From positions 62,001 through 126,000 of the forward strand of contig CALUQM010000001.1 in the NCBI GenBank assembly GCA_944322925.1: 64,000 nt of DNA, given 5' to 3'. This DNA is from an uncultured Bacteroidales bacterium. Its GTDB lineage: Bacteria; Bacteroidota; Bacteroidia; Bacteroidales; UBA932. Shown piece by piece: positions 51,993 through 61,401 of the stretch (its first letter is position 1; each line of letters begins with the position of its first letter). The position numbers were made by a program, and so were the translations under genes. The notes under the pieces are model-generated. The model had not been told where the DNA came from. It saw only the letters and a list, made by a program, of their open reading frames with translations, and did no database searches.

Positions 51993-54005
51993 ATGAAGTT
52001 AAGAAGTTTACTATCAGGAATTATCCCTTTCATGGCACTCGCTTTCGTGTCATGCGAGGAAGAAGAGACTGTAAAGCCTGCAAGCATTTTTGCAGATAAG
52101 GAGTCGGTTTCCATTCCTGCCGAGGGCGGATCGGAAAAAATCATGATCACTTCGACAAGAAACTGGACCTCTACCGTCTACGGAGAAGGCATTACTGTCG
52201 CTCCGAACACGGGAGAGGCTTCGGAAGAAGCGGTGGAAGTTGTCATCACTGCGGAGCCGAATACCGAGTCGACGACAAGAAAGGCTACAGTCATTTTCGA
52301 CGCAGGAAGCGTGGAGACAACTGTTACCGTGACCCAGTTCGCGGCCGGGACTTCACTCGCCACGATTTCCGGAATACGCGAACTTGCTCCGTCCGGGAAT
52401 GATAAAGTGACGATAGCCGACGGTACGATCATCAGGGCCACTGTCGTTTCGAGCAGGGAGCTCAACAACATGATTTCACAGAAAAACGCCTATATACAGG
52501 ATGCTTCTGCCGGAATACAGATCAGATTTGCGGAAAATCATGAATACGACTTCGGGGCAGAGATTGAAATCGACCTTTCGGGCGAGCAGCTCTCGCTGTA
52601 CGGAGGCGCACCTCAGCTCGGAGAGATTCCTCTGAATAAAGTGACAGTCGTTTCAACAGGCAACAAGGTAGAGCCGAAGGCCGTTTCCATCACGGATTTC
52701 ATGGCAAACAAGTACGACGGCCAGTATATATCCCTGAGCAATGTCCAGGTAGCCGGAGAGGATCTCGGGAAGACGTTTGTCGTAAATGATTCCCATACAT
52801 CCATCACGATGGAAGCCCAGACAGGCGAACGTTTTGTCATTTTCTCATCGAAATATGCGACATACAAGGATCAGACAGTCCCTGAAGGTTCGGGAACCGT
52901 CAGCGGCGTGGCCATGATCAACAACGGTACGATCCAGCTGTCATTCGCACAGGAATCGGACTGGGCCGGACTTACGGGAGCACGTTTCGAAGGCGTGGAC
53001 TATCTGACGGTAGATGTCGAATCCACGAGCGTCGGCAAGGAGGCCGGTTCGTTCAAGGTTAATGTCAGTGCGAAGGACGCTGCTTCATGGACGGCAGAGT
53101 CTTCCGATCCGTCATGGCTTACGGTCAGCCCTGCATCGGGTACGGGCTCTTCCGAAGTGACGGTTTCCTATACGGCCGGAACGCAAAACAGGGAAGGCAT
53201 CATCACGTTCAAGTCAGGCGAACTTACTGCAACCTGCACTGTAAGCCAGCTCGCGGAAGGTCTTGAAAAGCTGACTGTCGCCGAATTCCTGGCAAAGGAA
53301 CCGGGCGATACCTATTATGAACTCACCGGTACCATTACCAATATCGCAAATACTACCTACGGAAACCTTACTATAAAGGATGAGACCGGAGACGTCTATA
53401 TTTACGGCGTGACACAGACGAAGGTCGAGGGATCGAACGACAAGTCATTCTCGAAGATAGGCCTCAAGGTCGGCGACATACTTACTCTCGCTACGAGAAG
53501 AGATGAGTACAACGGCACTCCGCAGGGCGGCGGAAACAGCAATCCTGCATATTATATCAGCCACATCGAAAGTGAACTTCCTGCAGAGGAGCTCAAGAAC
53601 CCTTTGACGAGCAATGTGAAATTTACCGAAGTCAACAAGTTCTATTCGGAAAAGGCGGAGGTAAACGGCACTGCTGACGTCGCCGTATTCAAATTCGGAA
53701 CATCCAGTGTAGACGGAGAGGCTACAATGACGATTCCTGCGGGAACAACGAAAATTTCCTTCTACGGAGTGGCCTGGAACAACAAGACGGGAAGCATTAC
53801 ACTGTCTGCGGCCGGAGCTACCTTCTCTCCTTCGACAATAGATTTCAAGGCGAATGCCGGTGCAAACAACAATTCGCCATATACCATCACCGTATCTGAC
53901 GAGAGCGACTGGTACGAAGTATCGGTTTCAGGGGTTACGGCGGAAACGACAGTTACCGTGAAGAGCAAAACCCGCGCAATCATCTGGGGCGTGAACGCCG
54001 AATAA
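51993..54005 (+). CDS. Surface lipoprotein with BACON, DUF5689 and OB-fold-like domains
   Basis: A 670-residue lipoprotein (lipidated Cys21, then EEEET, an acidic stretch like the Bacteroidetes surface-export signal). Domain order by eye: BACON (about 30-115, ending VTVTQF), DUF5689-like region (about 120-320, ISGIRELAPSG, KNAYIQDASAGIQIRF), second BACON (about 335-415, WLTVSPASGTGSSEVTVSY), OB-fold-like (about 425-530, YYELTGTITNI, GNLTIKDETGDVYIYG), then a beta-rich end. OB folds bind nucleic acid in many extracellular nucleases, so it may capture DNA or RNA for the nucleases encoded next. Confidence 0.8.
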   Translation: MKLRSLLSGIIPFMALAFVSCEEEETVKPASIFADKESVSIPAEGGSEKIMITSTRNWTSTVYGEGITVAPNTGEASEEAVEVVITAEPNTESTTRKATVIFDAGSVETTVTVTQFAAGTSLATISGIRELAPSGNDKVTIADGTIIRATVVSSRELNNMISQKNAYIQDASAGIQIRFAENHEYDFGAEIEIDLSGEQLSLYGGAPQLGEIPLNKVTVVSTGNKVEPKAVSITDFMANKYDGQYISLSNVQVAGEDLGKTFVVNDSHTSITMEAQTGERFVIFSSKYATYKDQTVPEGSGTVSGVAMINNGTIQLSFAQESDWAGLTGARFEGVDYLTVDVESTSVGKEAGSFKVNVSAKDAASWTAESSDPSWLTVSPASGTGSSEVTVSYTAGTQNREGIITFKSGELTATCTVSQLAEGLEKLTVAEFLAKEPGDTYYELTGTITNIANTTYGNLTIKDETGDVYIYGVTQTKVEGSNDKSFSKIGLKVGDILTLATRRDEYNGTPQGGGNSNPAYYISHIESELPAEELKNPLTSNVKFTEVNKFYSEKAEVNGTADVAVFKFGTSSVDGEATMTIPAGTTKISFYGVAWNNKTGSITLSAAGATFSPSTIDFKANAGANNNSPYTITVSDESDWYEVSVSGVTAETTVTVKSKTRAIIWGVNAE

Positions 54006-54125
54006 GTCTTTTTATGATGCCGGCCGAGAGACAGCCAGAATGCTGCCGCCCGGCCGGTATCGTCGATATGAAAACGACGGAGAGGGTTCATGCCCTCTCA
54101 TCGTTTCTTGAATACAGTTAACAAT

Positions 54126-55133
54126 ATGCCGATGAAAAAATATTTGATATTTGCGGTGTCGCTCTATGCAGCATTGTTCCTGACTTCCTGTCATGAGGAA
54201 GTCGTGCAGCCGCCGCTTCCGGAACTCTCTGTTTCCGGAACTTCCTTTGAATTCAAGTCCGGAGGCGGGACCGAAGAATTTACCGTAAGCACAAACAGGT
54301 CGTTTACGGTCATTTCCGACGCTTCCTGGCTCGCTTTCGATCCGGCGTCAGTCGAAAAGCCTGCCGGAGAGGCGGGAGAACATTCCGTGACTGTGACAGC
54401 CCTTCCCAATTCAAGGTACGAGTCCAGGACAGGGGTCATTACCGTAAAGATTCTCAGCGACTATCAGAATATAACCGTCAGCCAGTCCGGAAATCAGGAT
54501 GCCACACCGTCCCTTATATATCAGAACGACTTTGACAAGGGTTCGCAAAGCGGAAATCCTTTTGTTGACGAAACGGATATCTGGAGAAACGAGACCGGTG
54601 TCGGCACGAGTACGGCCGTATATTATGCTTCCGGCGTGAGTGTGAGAACCTCGAGAACTTCGTCGACGGACGGCAACAAATATCCGGACTATACCGCTTC
54701 CGGAAGCAACAACCTCTTTTTCGGCAGCGGCTCTCCGTATTTTGTCATTGCGAACCTCGCGCTTCAGAGCGCGCATAAGGATCTTGCCCTTACATTCGGA
54801 GTCGATCCGGGCATGAATGCCGTTTTCTCGGACGAGGATTTCCCTGTAATGATCAGCCGCAACGGAACTGACTGGGTGACATTGCCGGGCTGCAGATTTT
54901 CCGAGGAGACCGGTGCCGCTCCTGAAGGGAAATGGGCTCTTGCTTCCATATATTTCTCACTTCCTGAACCTGTGTCGCAGCTGTGGCTCCGTTTTGCCCC
55001 TGGCGTACCGTCGATGTACAGAATAGACGACCTTACTCTCAGAATGGCCGATGAAGACGAGGCGGACATGCTCGTGACTGTCGACTGGTCCGATTCGAAA
55101 AAGATAACGGTATCAGGAACACCTATCGAGTAA
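54126..55133 (+). CDS. BACON-domain surface lipoprotein
   Basis: A 335-residue lipoprotein (MPMKKYLIFAVSLYAALFLTSC, Cys22 followed by HEE). A BACON domain spans about 32-120 (SFEFKSGGGTEEFTVSTNRSF, ends YQNITVSQSG). The rest (about 130-335) is a beta-sandwich-like domain resembling the jelly-roll modules often attached to Bacteroidetes surface proteins (YQNDFDKGSQ at its start, MYRIDDLTLRMA at its end). No catalytic motif is seen, so a binding role is likely. The start could also be ATG at 54132. Its stop shares a base with the nuclease start (TAATG), so the two are translated together. Confidence 0.78.
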   Translation: MPMKKYLIFAVSLYAALFLTSCHEEVVQPPLPELSVSGTSFEFKSGGGTEEFTVSTNRSFTVISDASWLAFDPASVEKPAGEAGEHSVTVTALPNSRYESRTGVITVKILSDYQNITVSQSGNQDATPSLIYQNDFDKGSQSGNPFVDETDIWRNETGVGTSTAVYYASGVSVRTSRTSSTDGNKYPDYTASGSNNLFFGSGSPYFVIANLALQSAHKDLALTFGVDPGMNAVFSDEDFPVMISRNGTDWVTLPGCRFSEETGAAPEGKWALASIYFSLPEPVSQLWLRFAPGVPSMYRIDDLTLRMADEDEADMLVTVDWSDSKKITVSGTPIE

Positions 55134-56290
55134 TGAAGTCCGGTCTGCTATACATAATCGCCTGCACTGCATTGATATATTGTTCCTGCTCCGCCGGGAG
55201 CCAGTACGGACAGGTCATGCTGAAAACAGACGTTATCGCAGCCGAAGACAATGCGGTTTTCGTGCAGGTAACTTCCGACGGGAGCTGGACCCTGAGCCTT
55301 GATTTCTCCGGGCAGGAAGAATGGGCGCAACTGTCCAGGACATCAGGGACCGGCAGCAGCAACAGCATTGTCCTTGCCTGTGAGACAAACACGTCCGGGA
55401 ATCCGAGATCGGTGACTGTAATTGCGGATTTTCGGGACAATTCAAGTTCAACAGTGCTTGTCCAGCTCGGTGCCGAAGAGTCTCTGTCTCCGGATCCTGA
55501 ATTCCCCGGACTTGAGTCCGATCCTGTGCGTACATGGATGGAACTGCCCGAAATGCATTCGGAGAAAGGCTGTGCCTGGGTGTTCCACAACATGAACATA
55601 GGCGGCGGCAGGGTCGTCAGGAACTATTCTCTGTTCTATGATGCGGAGAACATGCTTGCGAGGTGGGTAGCTTATCCGCTGAATCCCGGGCTTAACGGTT
55701 CGGGATCCAGAAATGACCAGTTCGAGGCCAAGGATCCCAAGATCCCTGTAGAATACCAGCCGTACACCGAACGCGGATGGGGCGTCAGCGGCTATGACAG
55801 GGGGCACCAGATTCCCGCGGCAGACAGGTATCATACATATTCTCAGGACAGGACTCTCGACTCCCACAGGTCGACATTCTATCCGACCAACATGACTGTA
55901 CAGAATTCCAGACTGAACCAGAGCGTCTGGTCGGATCTCGAAGGCAAGGTCAGGTCATGGTCGTCCCGCTCCGACACCCTGTACGTCGTCACGGGCTGTG
56001 TCCCGTCCGAAGCGGATTTCATTACCGACAGGGCGGGCAACAGGGTGAATGTTCCTGCCGGATATTACAAGGCCCTGTTGAGATACAGTGCCTCGAGCAC
56101 TGTCGGAGAATATTTGGGAATCGCATTTTATTTCGACAATTCGGCTCCTTCCTCGAATAAGGTCAGTTCCTCCATGTGCATGACCATAGATGCCCTTGAG
56201 GAGAAGCTTGACATGAATTTCTTTCCGCGCCTGACATCCGAACAGGAGGCCGCAGCCGAAGCCTTCGTCTCCAGCTGGTGGTGGAATTGA
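55133..56290 (+). CDS. Secreted DNA/RNA non-specific endonuclease (NUC1) with BACON-like N-terminus
   Basis: A 385-residue exported nuclease of the Serratia/NUC1 beta-beta-alpha-metal family, which cuts single- and double-stranded DNA and RNA. The N-terminus is a signal peptide with candidate lipidation at Cys17 or Cys19. Residues about 25-113 are a BACON-like beta domain. The nuclease domain has YDRGHQIPAADR with catalytic His225, Asn262 in SRLNQSVW and Glu270 in LE, the expected metal ligands, so it looks active. Its start overlaps the BACON lipoprotein stop by one base. Confidence 0.9.
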   Translation: MKSGLLYIIACTALIYCSCSAGSQYGQVMLKTDVIAAEDNAVFVQVTSDGSWTLSLDFSGQEEWAQLSRTSGTGSSNSIVLACETNTSGNPRSVTVIADFRDNSSSTVLVQLGAEESLSPDPEFPGLESDPVRTWMELPEMHSEKGCAWVFHNMNIGGGRVVRNYSLFYDAENMLARWVAYPLNPGLNGSGSRNDQFEAKDPKIPVEYQPYTERGWGVSGYDRGHQIPAADRYHTYSQDRTLDSHRSTFYPTNMTVQNSRLNQSVWSDLEGKVRSWSSRSDTLYVVTGCVPSEADFITDRAGNRVNVPAGYYKALLRYSASSTVGEYLGIAFYFDNSAPSSNKVSSSMCMTIDALEEKLDMNFFPRLTSEQEAAAEAFVSSWWWN

Positions 56291-56334
56291 CATACTGAGA
56301 AACTCCGTCGAACAGACGCTAATTTATTTGCGAA

Positions 56335-57414
56335 ATGAGAAAATTATTTTTTACAGTCCTTGCCTTTGCCTTTTCCTGCATCCTCGTATTTGCCGGAAAC
56401 GGTCTGAAAACCAGACAGAACTATGTCATAGGATTCTATAATCTTGAGAATCTGTTTGATGTCTATAACGATCCTGCCAAGAACGACGAGGAGTTCCTTC
56501 CGGACGGGCAGAACAACTGGACGGAAGTCAAATATAAAAAGAAACTCCACAACATGGCCGTTGTCATAGCCGACATGGCCAGGTCCAACGGAGCATTCCA
56601 TACCATCCTCGGAGTTTCGGAAATAGAAAACAGGCTCGTCCTCGAAGACCTGATCTCCCAGCCGGAACTTTTGCCGGCGCGTTTCGAAATCGTGCATTAT
56701 GACAGTCCGGACCGCAGGGGGGTCGATGTCGGCCTGCTTTACCGTCCCGATCAGTTCGAATATCTCGACAGCGAGTCGATTCCGTTTTCCTTCGAAGGAA
56801 CCGAGGTGGATATTACCCTGACGAAGGAGGAACAGGAAGATTTCCGGACAAGGGACATACTCATGGTGCACGGGAGGATTGCGGATGAGGATTTCGCGAT
56901 TTATGTGGCCCATCTCCCGTCGCGCTCCGGCGGCAAGGGCGGGGATCTCAGAAGTCTCGGCGGTGAAATCATAAGGAAACATGCTGACAGGATGATGGAG
57001 AAATATCCCGGGATCAAGATTGTCATCATGGGCGACATGAACGACAATCCTTTCGATGACAGCATGGCAAAGTATCTCGGCGCCGTGAAGAATATCGGCG
57101 ACGTACCTGCGGAAGGCTTTTTCAATCCGTTCTGGAAAATGCTCGATGAAGGCTACGGCTCCATAGCCTACAGAGACGTATGGAGCATCTACGACCAGGT
57201 CATCGTCAACGGTGCGCTCGTCAGGGCTGAATCCGGCTCTCTTGCCATACAGCAGGTCGACAGGAAAGGTCATTACGGCGTAGTGTTCAAGCGTCCATAC
57301 ATGGTGACCCAGAAAGGATATTACAAAGGTTATCCGTTCAGGACCTTTTCCAGCGGGAAATTCATCAACGGCTACAGCGACCATTTCCCTACATACATCG
57401 TAATCGGCAAATAG
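56335..57414 (+). CDS. Secreted endonuclease/exonuclease/phosphatase family protein
   Basis: A 359-residue EEP-fold protein with a signal peptide (about residues 1-20). All catalytic signatures are present: YNLENLFD at 35-42 (Asn36), SEIEN with Glu96, DRRGVDVGLLY at 126-136, His193 in AHLPSRSGG, GDMND with Asp234 and Asn236, and the terminal YSDHFP with Asp349 and His350. Family members hydrolyse phosphodiester bonds in DNA, RNA or small phosphates. Next to NUC1, a nuclease acting on extracellular nucleic acid is the likely role. It follows NUC1 by 44 bp and precedes the second receptor by 14 bp. Confidence 0.9.
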   Translation: MRKLFFTVLAFAFSCILVFAGNGLKTRQNYVIGFYNLENLFDVYNDPAKNDEEFLPDGQNNWTEVKYKKKLHNMAVVIADMARSNGAFHTILGVSEIENRLVLEDLISQPELLPARFEIVHYDSPDRRGVDVGLLYRPDQFEYLDSESIPFSFEGTEVDITLTKEEQEDFRTRDILMVHGRIADEDFAIYVAHLPSRSGGKGGDLRSLGGEIIRKHADRMMEKYPGIKIVIMGDMNDNPFDDSMAKYLGAVKNIGDVPAEGFFNPFWKMLDEGYGSIAYRDVWSIYDQVIVNGALVRAESGSLAIQQVDRKGHYGVVFKRPYMVTQKGYYKGYPFRTFSSGKFINGYSDHFPTYIVIGK

Positions 57415-57428
57415 AAAACATAATCGAT

Positions 57429-60293
57429 ATGAAAAAATATATTATACTGTTATTGGCAGTGCTCGTATCCGTCCCGTCTTTCGCCCAGTTCGAGAAAGGC
57501 GGTATCGAGGGACGAATTGTCAGCCGTTCAGGCAGAATCCCTGTACCGCAGGCGGAAATTACGGTCCGGAATGCCACGGGAGACATCCTGCAGACCGAAT
57601 CCGGCGATGACGGAACTTTTCTCATTTCAGGAATACCGGCCGGAGACTATACCCTTGTAGTCAGCGCCCCGGGGTTTGCGACAGGCAGGGTGCAGGTGGA
57701 AGTGGAAGATTACCTGAAGGACATTTTCTTCGTTTCGCTGCAGCCGGAAGACATAATGATGGACATGGACGATGCGATGTTCGCGGATTTCGACATGGAT
57801 GACGGAGGTTATCAGCATGTCCCTTCCACGCTTTCGACATCTTCCGATGTCTTCGACAATGTAGCCGGCTATGACTTCAGCCAGGTGCGTTTCAGGGTAA
57901 GAGGGTTCGACAGCAGCACTCAGGATGTGTACCTGTCGGGAGTCAGACTGAACGACGCCCTGACCGGATATACTCCATGGTCGTTGTGGAGCGGCCTTAA
58001 CGAAGCTACGCGGGAGAAGGAAACGGTGTCAGGCTCCGCCTTGTCGGATTACGGACTCGGAGGCTTCAACGGTGTGACGAATATTCTCGGTACGGCATCG
58101 TCGATGCGCAAGGGCGCGAGGTTCAGTGTCCTTACGAACAGTTCTTTCTACAGGCTGAGACTCATGGCTTCGTATGCAACTGGCGAACTGGACAATGGCT
58201 GGTCCTTTGCGGCCAACGTGTCCACGAGACTCGGCGGAAACGACTGGATCCAGGGCGTTTATTACCGGTCATTCGCATATTACCTCGCTGCTGAAAAGAA
58301 CATAAACGACATACACAGGCTGAGCCTGTCGATCTTCGGGTCTCCGGTTCAGAGAGGCGCCCAGAACGGATCCACCCAGGAGGTGTACGACCTCGTCGGG
58401 AGCAATTACTACAACTCCAACTGGGGCTGGCAGGACGGCAAGATCCGCAATGCGCGCGTGAGGAACAATCACGAACCTGTCGCAGTCCTGAAATACACCT
58501 TTACGCCTGCCTACAACTGGTCTCTCGACGCCACCGTCGTCTACAGGACAGGACGGAACGGATATTCAGCACTCGACTGGTACGATGCTCCGGACCCGAG
58601 ACCTGACTATTACAGAAATCTTCCGAGCTACATGTACATGGAAGAAGCGGATTATGACAAGAGGGATGCCGAATTCCAGGCAGGATGGGCTACGGAAGCC
58701 TGGCTGTACAATTACAACAACACCCGTCATATCAACTGGGACAGACTTTACAACGTGAACTACAACAGTCTTGACGATGACGGTAACAAACGTTCGAAAT
58801 ATATTCAGGAAGAACGCCGTACCGACCAGAATGACCTGAACCTCGCTCTCAGTACGAAATGGATTTCGGATGATTACTTCACTGTCCAGGGCGGAGTGAA
58901 TTTCCGCTGGAACAGGACGGAGTATTACAAGATCGTCAAGGATCTTCTCGGCGGCGACTATTATCTCAATATCGACCAGTTCGCCGAGCGTGATTTCGCT
59001 TCCGATCCGGTCAAGATCCAGAATGACCTCGATTATTACCTTGCGCATGGCGAAGCCCAGAAACTCCGTCAGGGCGACAAATACGGATATGACTATTATG
59101 CGAATGTGAGAGATGCCAACGTGTGGGCGGATTTCAGGTTTGCCAAAGGCGGCTGGGCCGCTTTTGCCGCCGTTCAGGGAGGATACAATTCTTTCTGGCG
59201 CGACGGACTTGTCCGCAAGGGTCTTTTCCCGAACAATTCTCTCGGAAAGTCGGAGGTGGCGCAGTTCTTTACATACAGGGCGAAGGCAGGGGCCAGCTAT
59301 ACTTACGGCCCGCACAGGGTGTATGCCAATGCCGGATATTTCAATGACGCCCCTTATTTTGCGGAATCATTCGTCTCCCCGAGGACAAGGAATACGCTGA
59401 CCCCGAATCTGACCACGCAGAAAACCATGTCTGCGGATCTCAGCTATTCATTCTCCAAAAACGGCTACAGGGTGAGAGTGACAGGATACTATGCCAGGAT
59501 CAATGACCAGACTGACCTGATGAGTTTCTATGACGATTCCCAGCATTCGTTCACGAATTTCGCCATGAGCGGCATAGACGAGAGGCATGCAGGAGTCGAG
59601 CTCGGGTTCGAGATACCTTTGCCTGTGACCGGACTTTCAGTTCTCGGCGCACTGAACTGGGGCGATTATGTCTATACTTCGACACCGTACGTCACCCAGA
59701 CCGTCGACAACAACGGCGAGCTTGTCATGGACAATCTTCCTGTAGCGTACTGGAAATCGAACAATATCTACAAGAAAGACCCTGCTACCGGTTCCATCCT
59801 GACGGATGCCTTCGGCAATGCCGAGGTGGAGAAGGTCCAGAAACACTATGTCCCTTCCACCCCTCAGGTTGCGGCAAGCCTCGGGCTGAGCTACCGTTCT
59901 CCGAATTATCTGTTTGCAGGAATCGACGTACAGTATTTCGACAAGATGTATCTTGACATGAATCCTCTTTACCGTACCGACATGGCTGTCATGGGACCTG
60001 ACCATACATGGACTCCGCAGGAAGAAGAGTACATGGCTTCCCAGGAACAGTTCCCGCGCCAGTTCGTACTCAATGCCAACATCGGCAAATCATGGTATAT
60101 CCAGAGAAAGTACAATATCGGAATATCGTTCGAGCTGAGGAATATCCTCAACAACCAGGCTCTCAGGACGGGAGGCTACGAGCAGACGAGACTTATAGAC
60201 TCTACCAACGGAGAAAGATATTACAAGTTCGATTCGAGATACTTCTACATGTACGGAATCAACTATATGCTCAATATCTATTTCAGATTCTAA
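57429..60293 (+). CDS. TonB-dependent receptor with acidic linker
   Basis: A 954-residue outer-membrane receptor: signal peptide (VPSFAQF, cleavage near 20), carboxypeptidase-regulatory-like domain (about 25-105), plug (about 135-240) and barrel ending NIYFRF. Between the regulatory domain and the plug lies an unusual Asp/Met-rich stretch (DIMMDMDDAMFADFDMDD, about residues 112-130). It may contact TonB or a metal, or may be a spacer. Position among nucleases implies import of nucleic acid fragments or products. No SusD gene follows, but a DUF5689 lipoprotein does, possibly as the surface partner. Confidence 0.88.
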   Translation: MKKYIILLLAVLVSVPSFAQFEKGGIEGRIVSRSGRIPVPQAEITVRNATGDILQTESGDDGTFLISGIPAGDYTLVVSAPGFATGRVQVEVEDYLKDIFFVSLQPEDIMMDMDDAMFADFDMDDGGYQHVPSTLSTSSDVFDNVAGYDFSQVRFRVRGFDSSTQDVYLSGVRLNDALTGYTPWSLWSGLNEATREKETVSGSALSDYGLGGFNGVTNILGTASSMRKGARFSVLTNSSFYRLRLMASYATGELDNGWSFAANVSTRLGGNDWIQGVYYRSFAYYLAAEKNINDIHRLSLSIFGSPVQRGAQNGSTQEVYDLVGSNYYNSNWGWQDGKIRNARVRNNHEPVAVLKYTFTPAYNWSLDATVVYRTGRNGYSALDWYDAPDPRPDYYRNLPSYMYMEEADYDKRDAEFQAGWATEAWLYNYNNTRHINWDRLYNVNYNSLDDDGNKRSKYIQEERRTDQNDLNLALSTKWISDDYFTVQGGVNFRWNRTEYYKIVKDLLGGDYYLNIDQFAERDFASDPVKIQNDLDYYLAHGEAQKLRQGDKYGYDYYANVRDANVWADFRFAKGGWAAFAAVQGGYNSFWRDGLVRKGLFPNNSLGKSEVAQFFTYRAKAGASYTYGPHRVYANAGYFNDAPYFAESFVSPRTRNTLTPNLTTQKTMSADLSYSFSKNGYRVRVTGYYARINDQTDLMSFYDDSQHSFTNFAMSGIDERHAGVELGFEIPLPVTGLSVLGALNWGDYVYTSTPYVTQTVDNNGELVMDNLPVAYWKSNNIYKKDPATGSILTDAFGNAEVEKVQKHYVPSTPQVAASLGLSYRSPNYLFAGIDVQYFDKMYLDMNPLYRTDMAVMGPDHTWTPQEEEYMASQEQFPRQFVLNANIGKSWYIQRKYNIGISFELRNILNNQALRTGGYEQTRLIDSTNGERYYKFDSRYFYMYGINYMLNIYFRF

Positions 60294-60327
60294 CAAGGTT
60301 CGAGAACAAACGATAAAGCTGTAAATT

Positions 60328-61332
60328 ATGAAATTCAATATTTCCAACAAGATATTTTCTCTGATTGCCGCCGCATCGGCAGTCCTCGGACTGTCGTCAT
60401 GCGAGGAATTCGGTCCGGTATTTACCGGCAAGTATGACGAGCCGGCCCCTTACGAATATTATACCGACGAGGATTTTGCCGGCAAGACCCATGTTACCAT
60501 TGCCGAGCTTAAGGCAATGTATCCGGGGACGCCGTTAGAAATATCGGACGACATATACATCAAGGGACAGGTGGTGTCGTCCGACAGGTCCGGAAACGTG
60601 TACAAGACCATGTATATTCAGGATGAGACAGCCGGAATAGAGATAAAGATGGGCAAGACCGGCCTTTACAACGAATACAAGACCGGACAGTGGGTGTACA
60701 TCCTGTGCAAGGACCTTTCCCTCGGCAATTACAGGGGAATGATAGGTCTCGGATATGAATCGTCTGATCCGAAATACGAGACTGCCTACATCGAAGTCCA
60801 GCTGATTATCGACAGTCATGTCTTCAGGGGAGAGATGGGCGATCCTGTCCAGCCTGAAGTGCTGACAGAGACGACTATTGCGGACCCTTCCAATCTGGCG
60901 ACCTATGTCACTGTTCCAGGACTTGTCTATATGAACAGGGTTTTCTGCATGCTGTATTATGACCCGGACGGCAACAGGGAAGACTATCAGAACAACTGTC
61001 TTTTCCTGGATGAGGAAGGCGACGGCAATTATGGCATCAATACCTGGGCGTTGACCGAAGAACGTACTAAGGCCCATTATTACGAGGACCGCTTCGACGG
61101 TATGGCTACAAAGGATTTCGTAAGTTTCACCCCGTATTCTGTCAGCCAGTATTTTGAAATGGGTTCCGAGACGGTTCAGATACGTTCGAGCGGATATTCG
61201 AGATTCGCCGACGAGGAGATCGATCCTGAAATAAGGTCCGGCGCTCCGATATCGGCGACCGGAATACTGACTATTTATGACGGTGAATACCAGCTTACCC
61301 TGCTGGACCTGTCAGGTATCCGGATAGAGTAG
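60328..61332 (+). CDS. DUF5689-domain surface lipoprotein
   Basis: A 334-residue lipoprotein (Cys25 followed by EE, consistent with surface display). The body matches the DUF5689 layout: HVTIAELKAMYPGTPLEISDDIYIKGQVVSSDRSGNVYKTMYIQDETAGIEIKMG at about 55-110 looks OB-like. A long beta-rich region follows, ending ATGILTIYDGEYQLTLLDLSGI. DUF5689 proteins commonly sit beside TonB-dependent receptors and nucleases in Bacteroidetes. It is the last gene of the operon, 34 bp after the receptor, and probably its substrate-binding partner. Confidence 0.82.
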   Translation: MKFNISNKIFSLIAAASAVLGLSSCEEFGPVFTGKYDEPAPYEYYTDEDFAGKTHVTIAELKAMYPGTPLEISDDIYIKGQVVSSDRSGNVYKTMYIQDETAGIEIKMGKTGLYNEYKTGQWVYILCKDLSLGNYRGMIGLGYESSDPKYETAYIEVQLIIDSHVFRGEMGDPVQPEVLTETTIADPSNLATYVTVPGLVYMNRVFCMLYYDPDGNREDYQNNCLFLDEEGDGNYGINTWALTEERTKAHYYEDRFDGMATKDFVSFTPYSVSQYFEMGSETVQIRSSGYSRFADEEIDPEIRSGAPISATGILTIYDGEYQLTLLDLSGIRIE

Positions 61333-61354
61333 TAAATTCTGAAACTGCAATTGT

Positions 61355-61379
61355 CCGGACGGCTTCGGGCGCTGTCCGG
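61355..61379 (+). terminator. Hairpin after the DUF5689 gene, possible weak terminator
   Basis: CCGGACGGC pairs with GCTGTCCGG (one G-U), 9-bp stem and 7-nt loop. No T-run follows (CTTGTACTAAACC), so it may only slow transcription or protect the mRNA end. Confidence 0.4.
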
Positions 61380-61401
61380 CTTGTACTAAACCTTTACCAA
61401 G

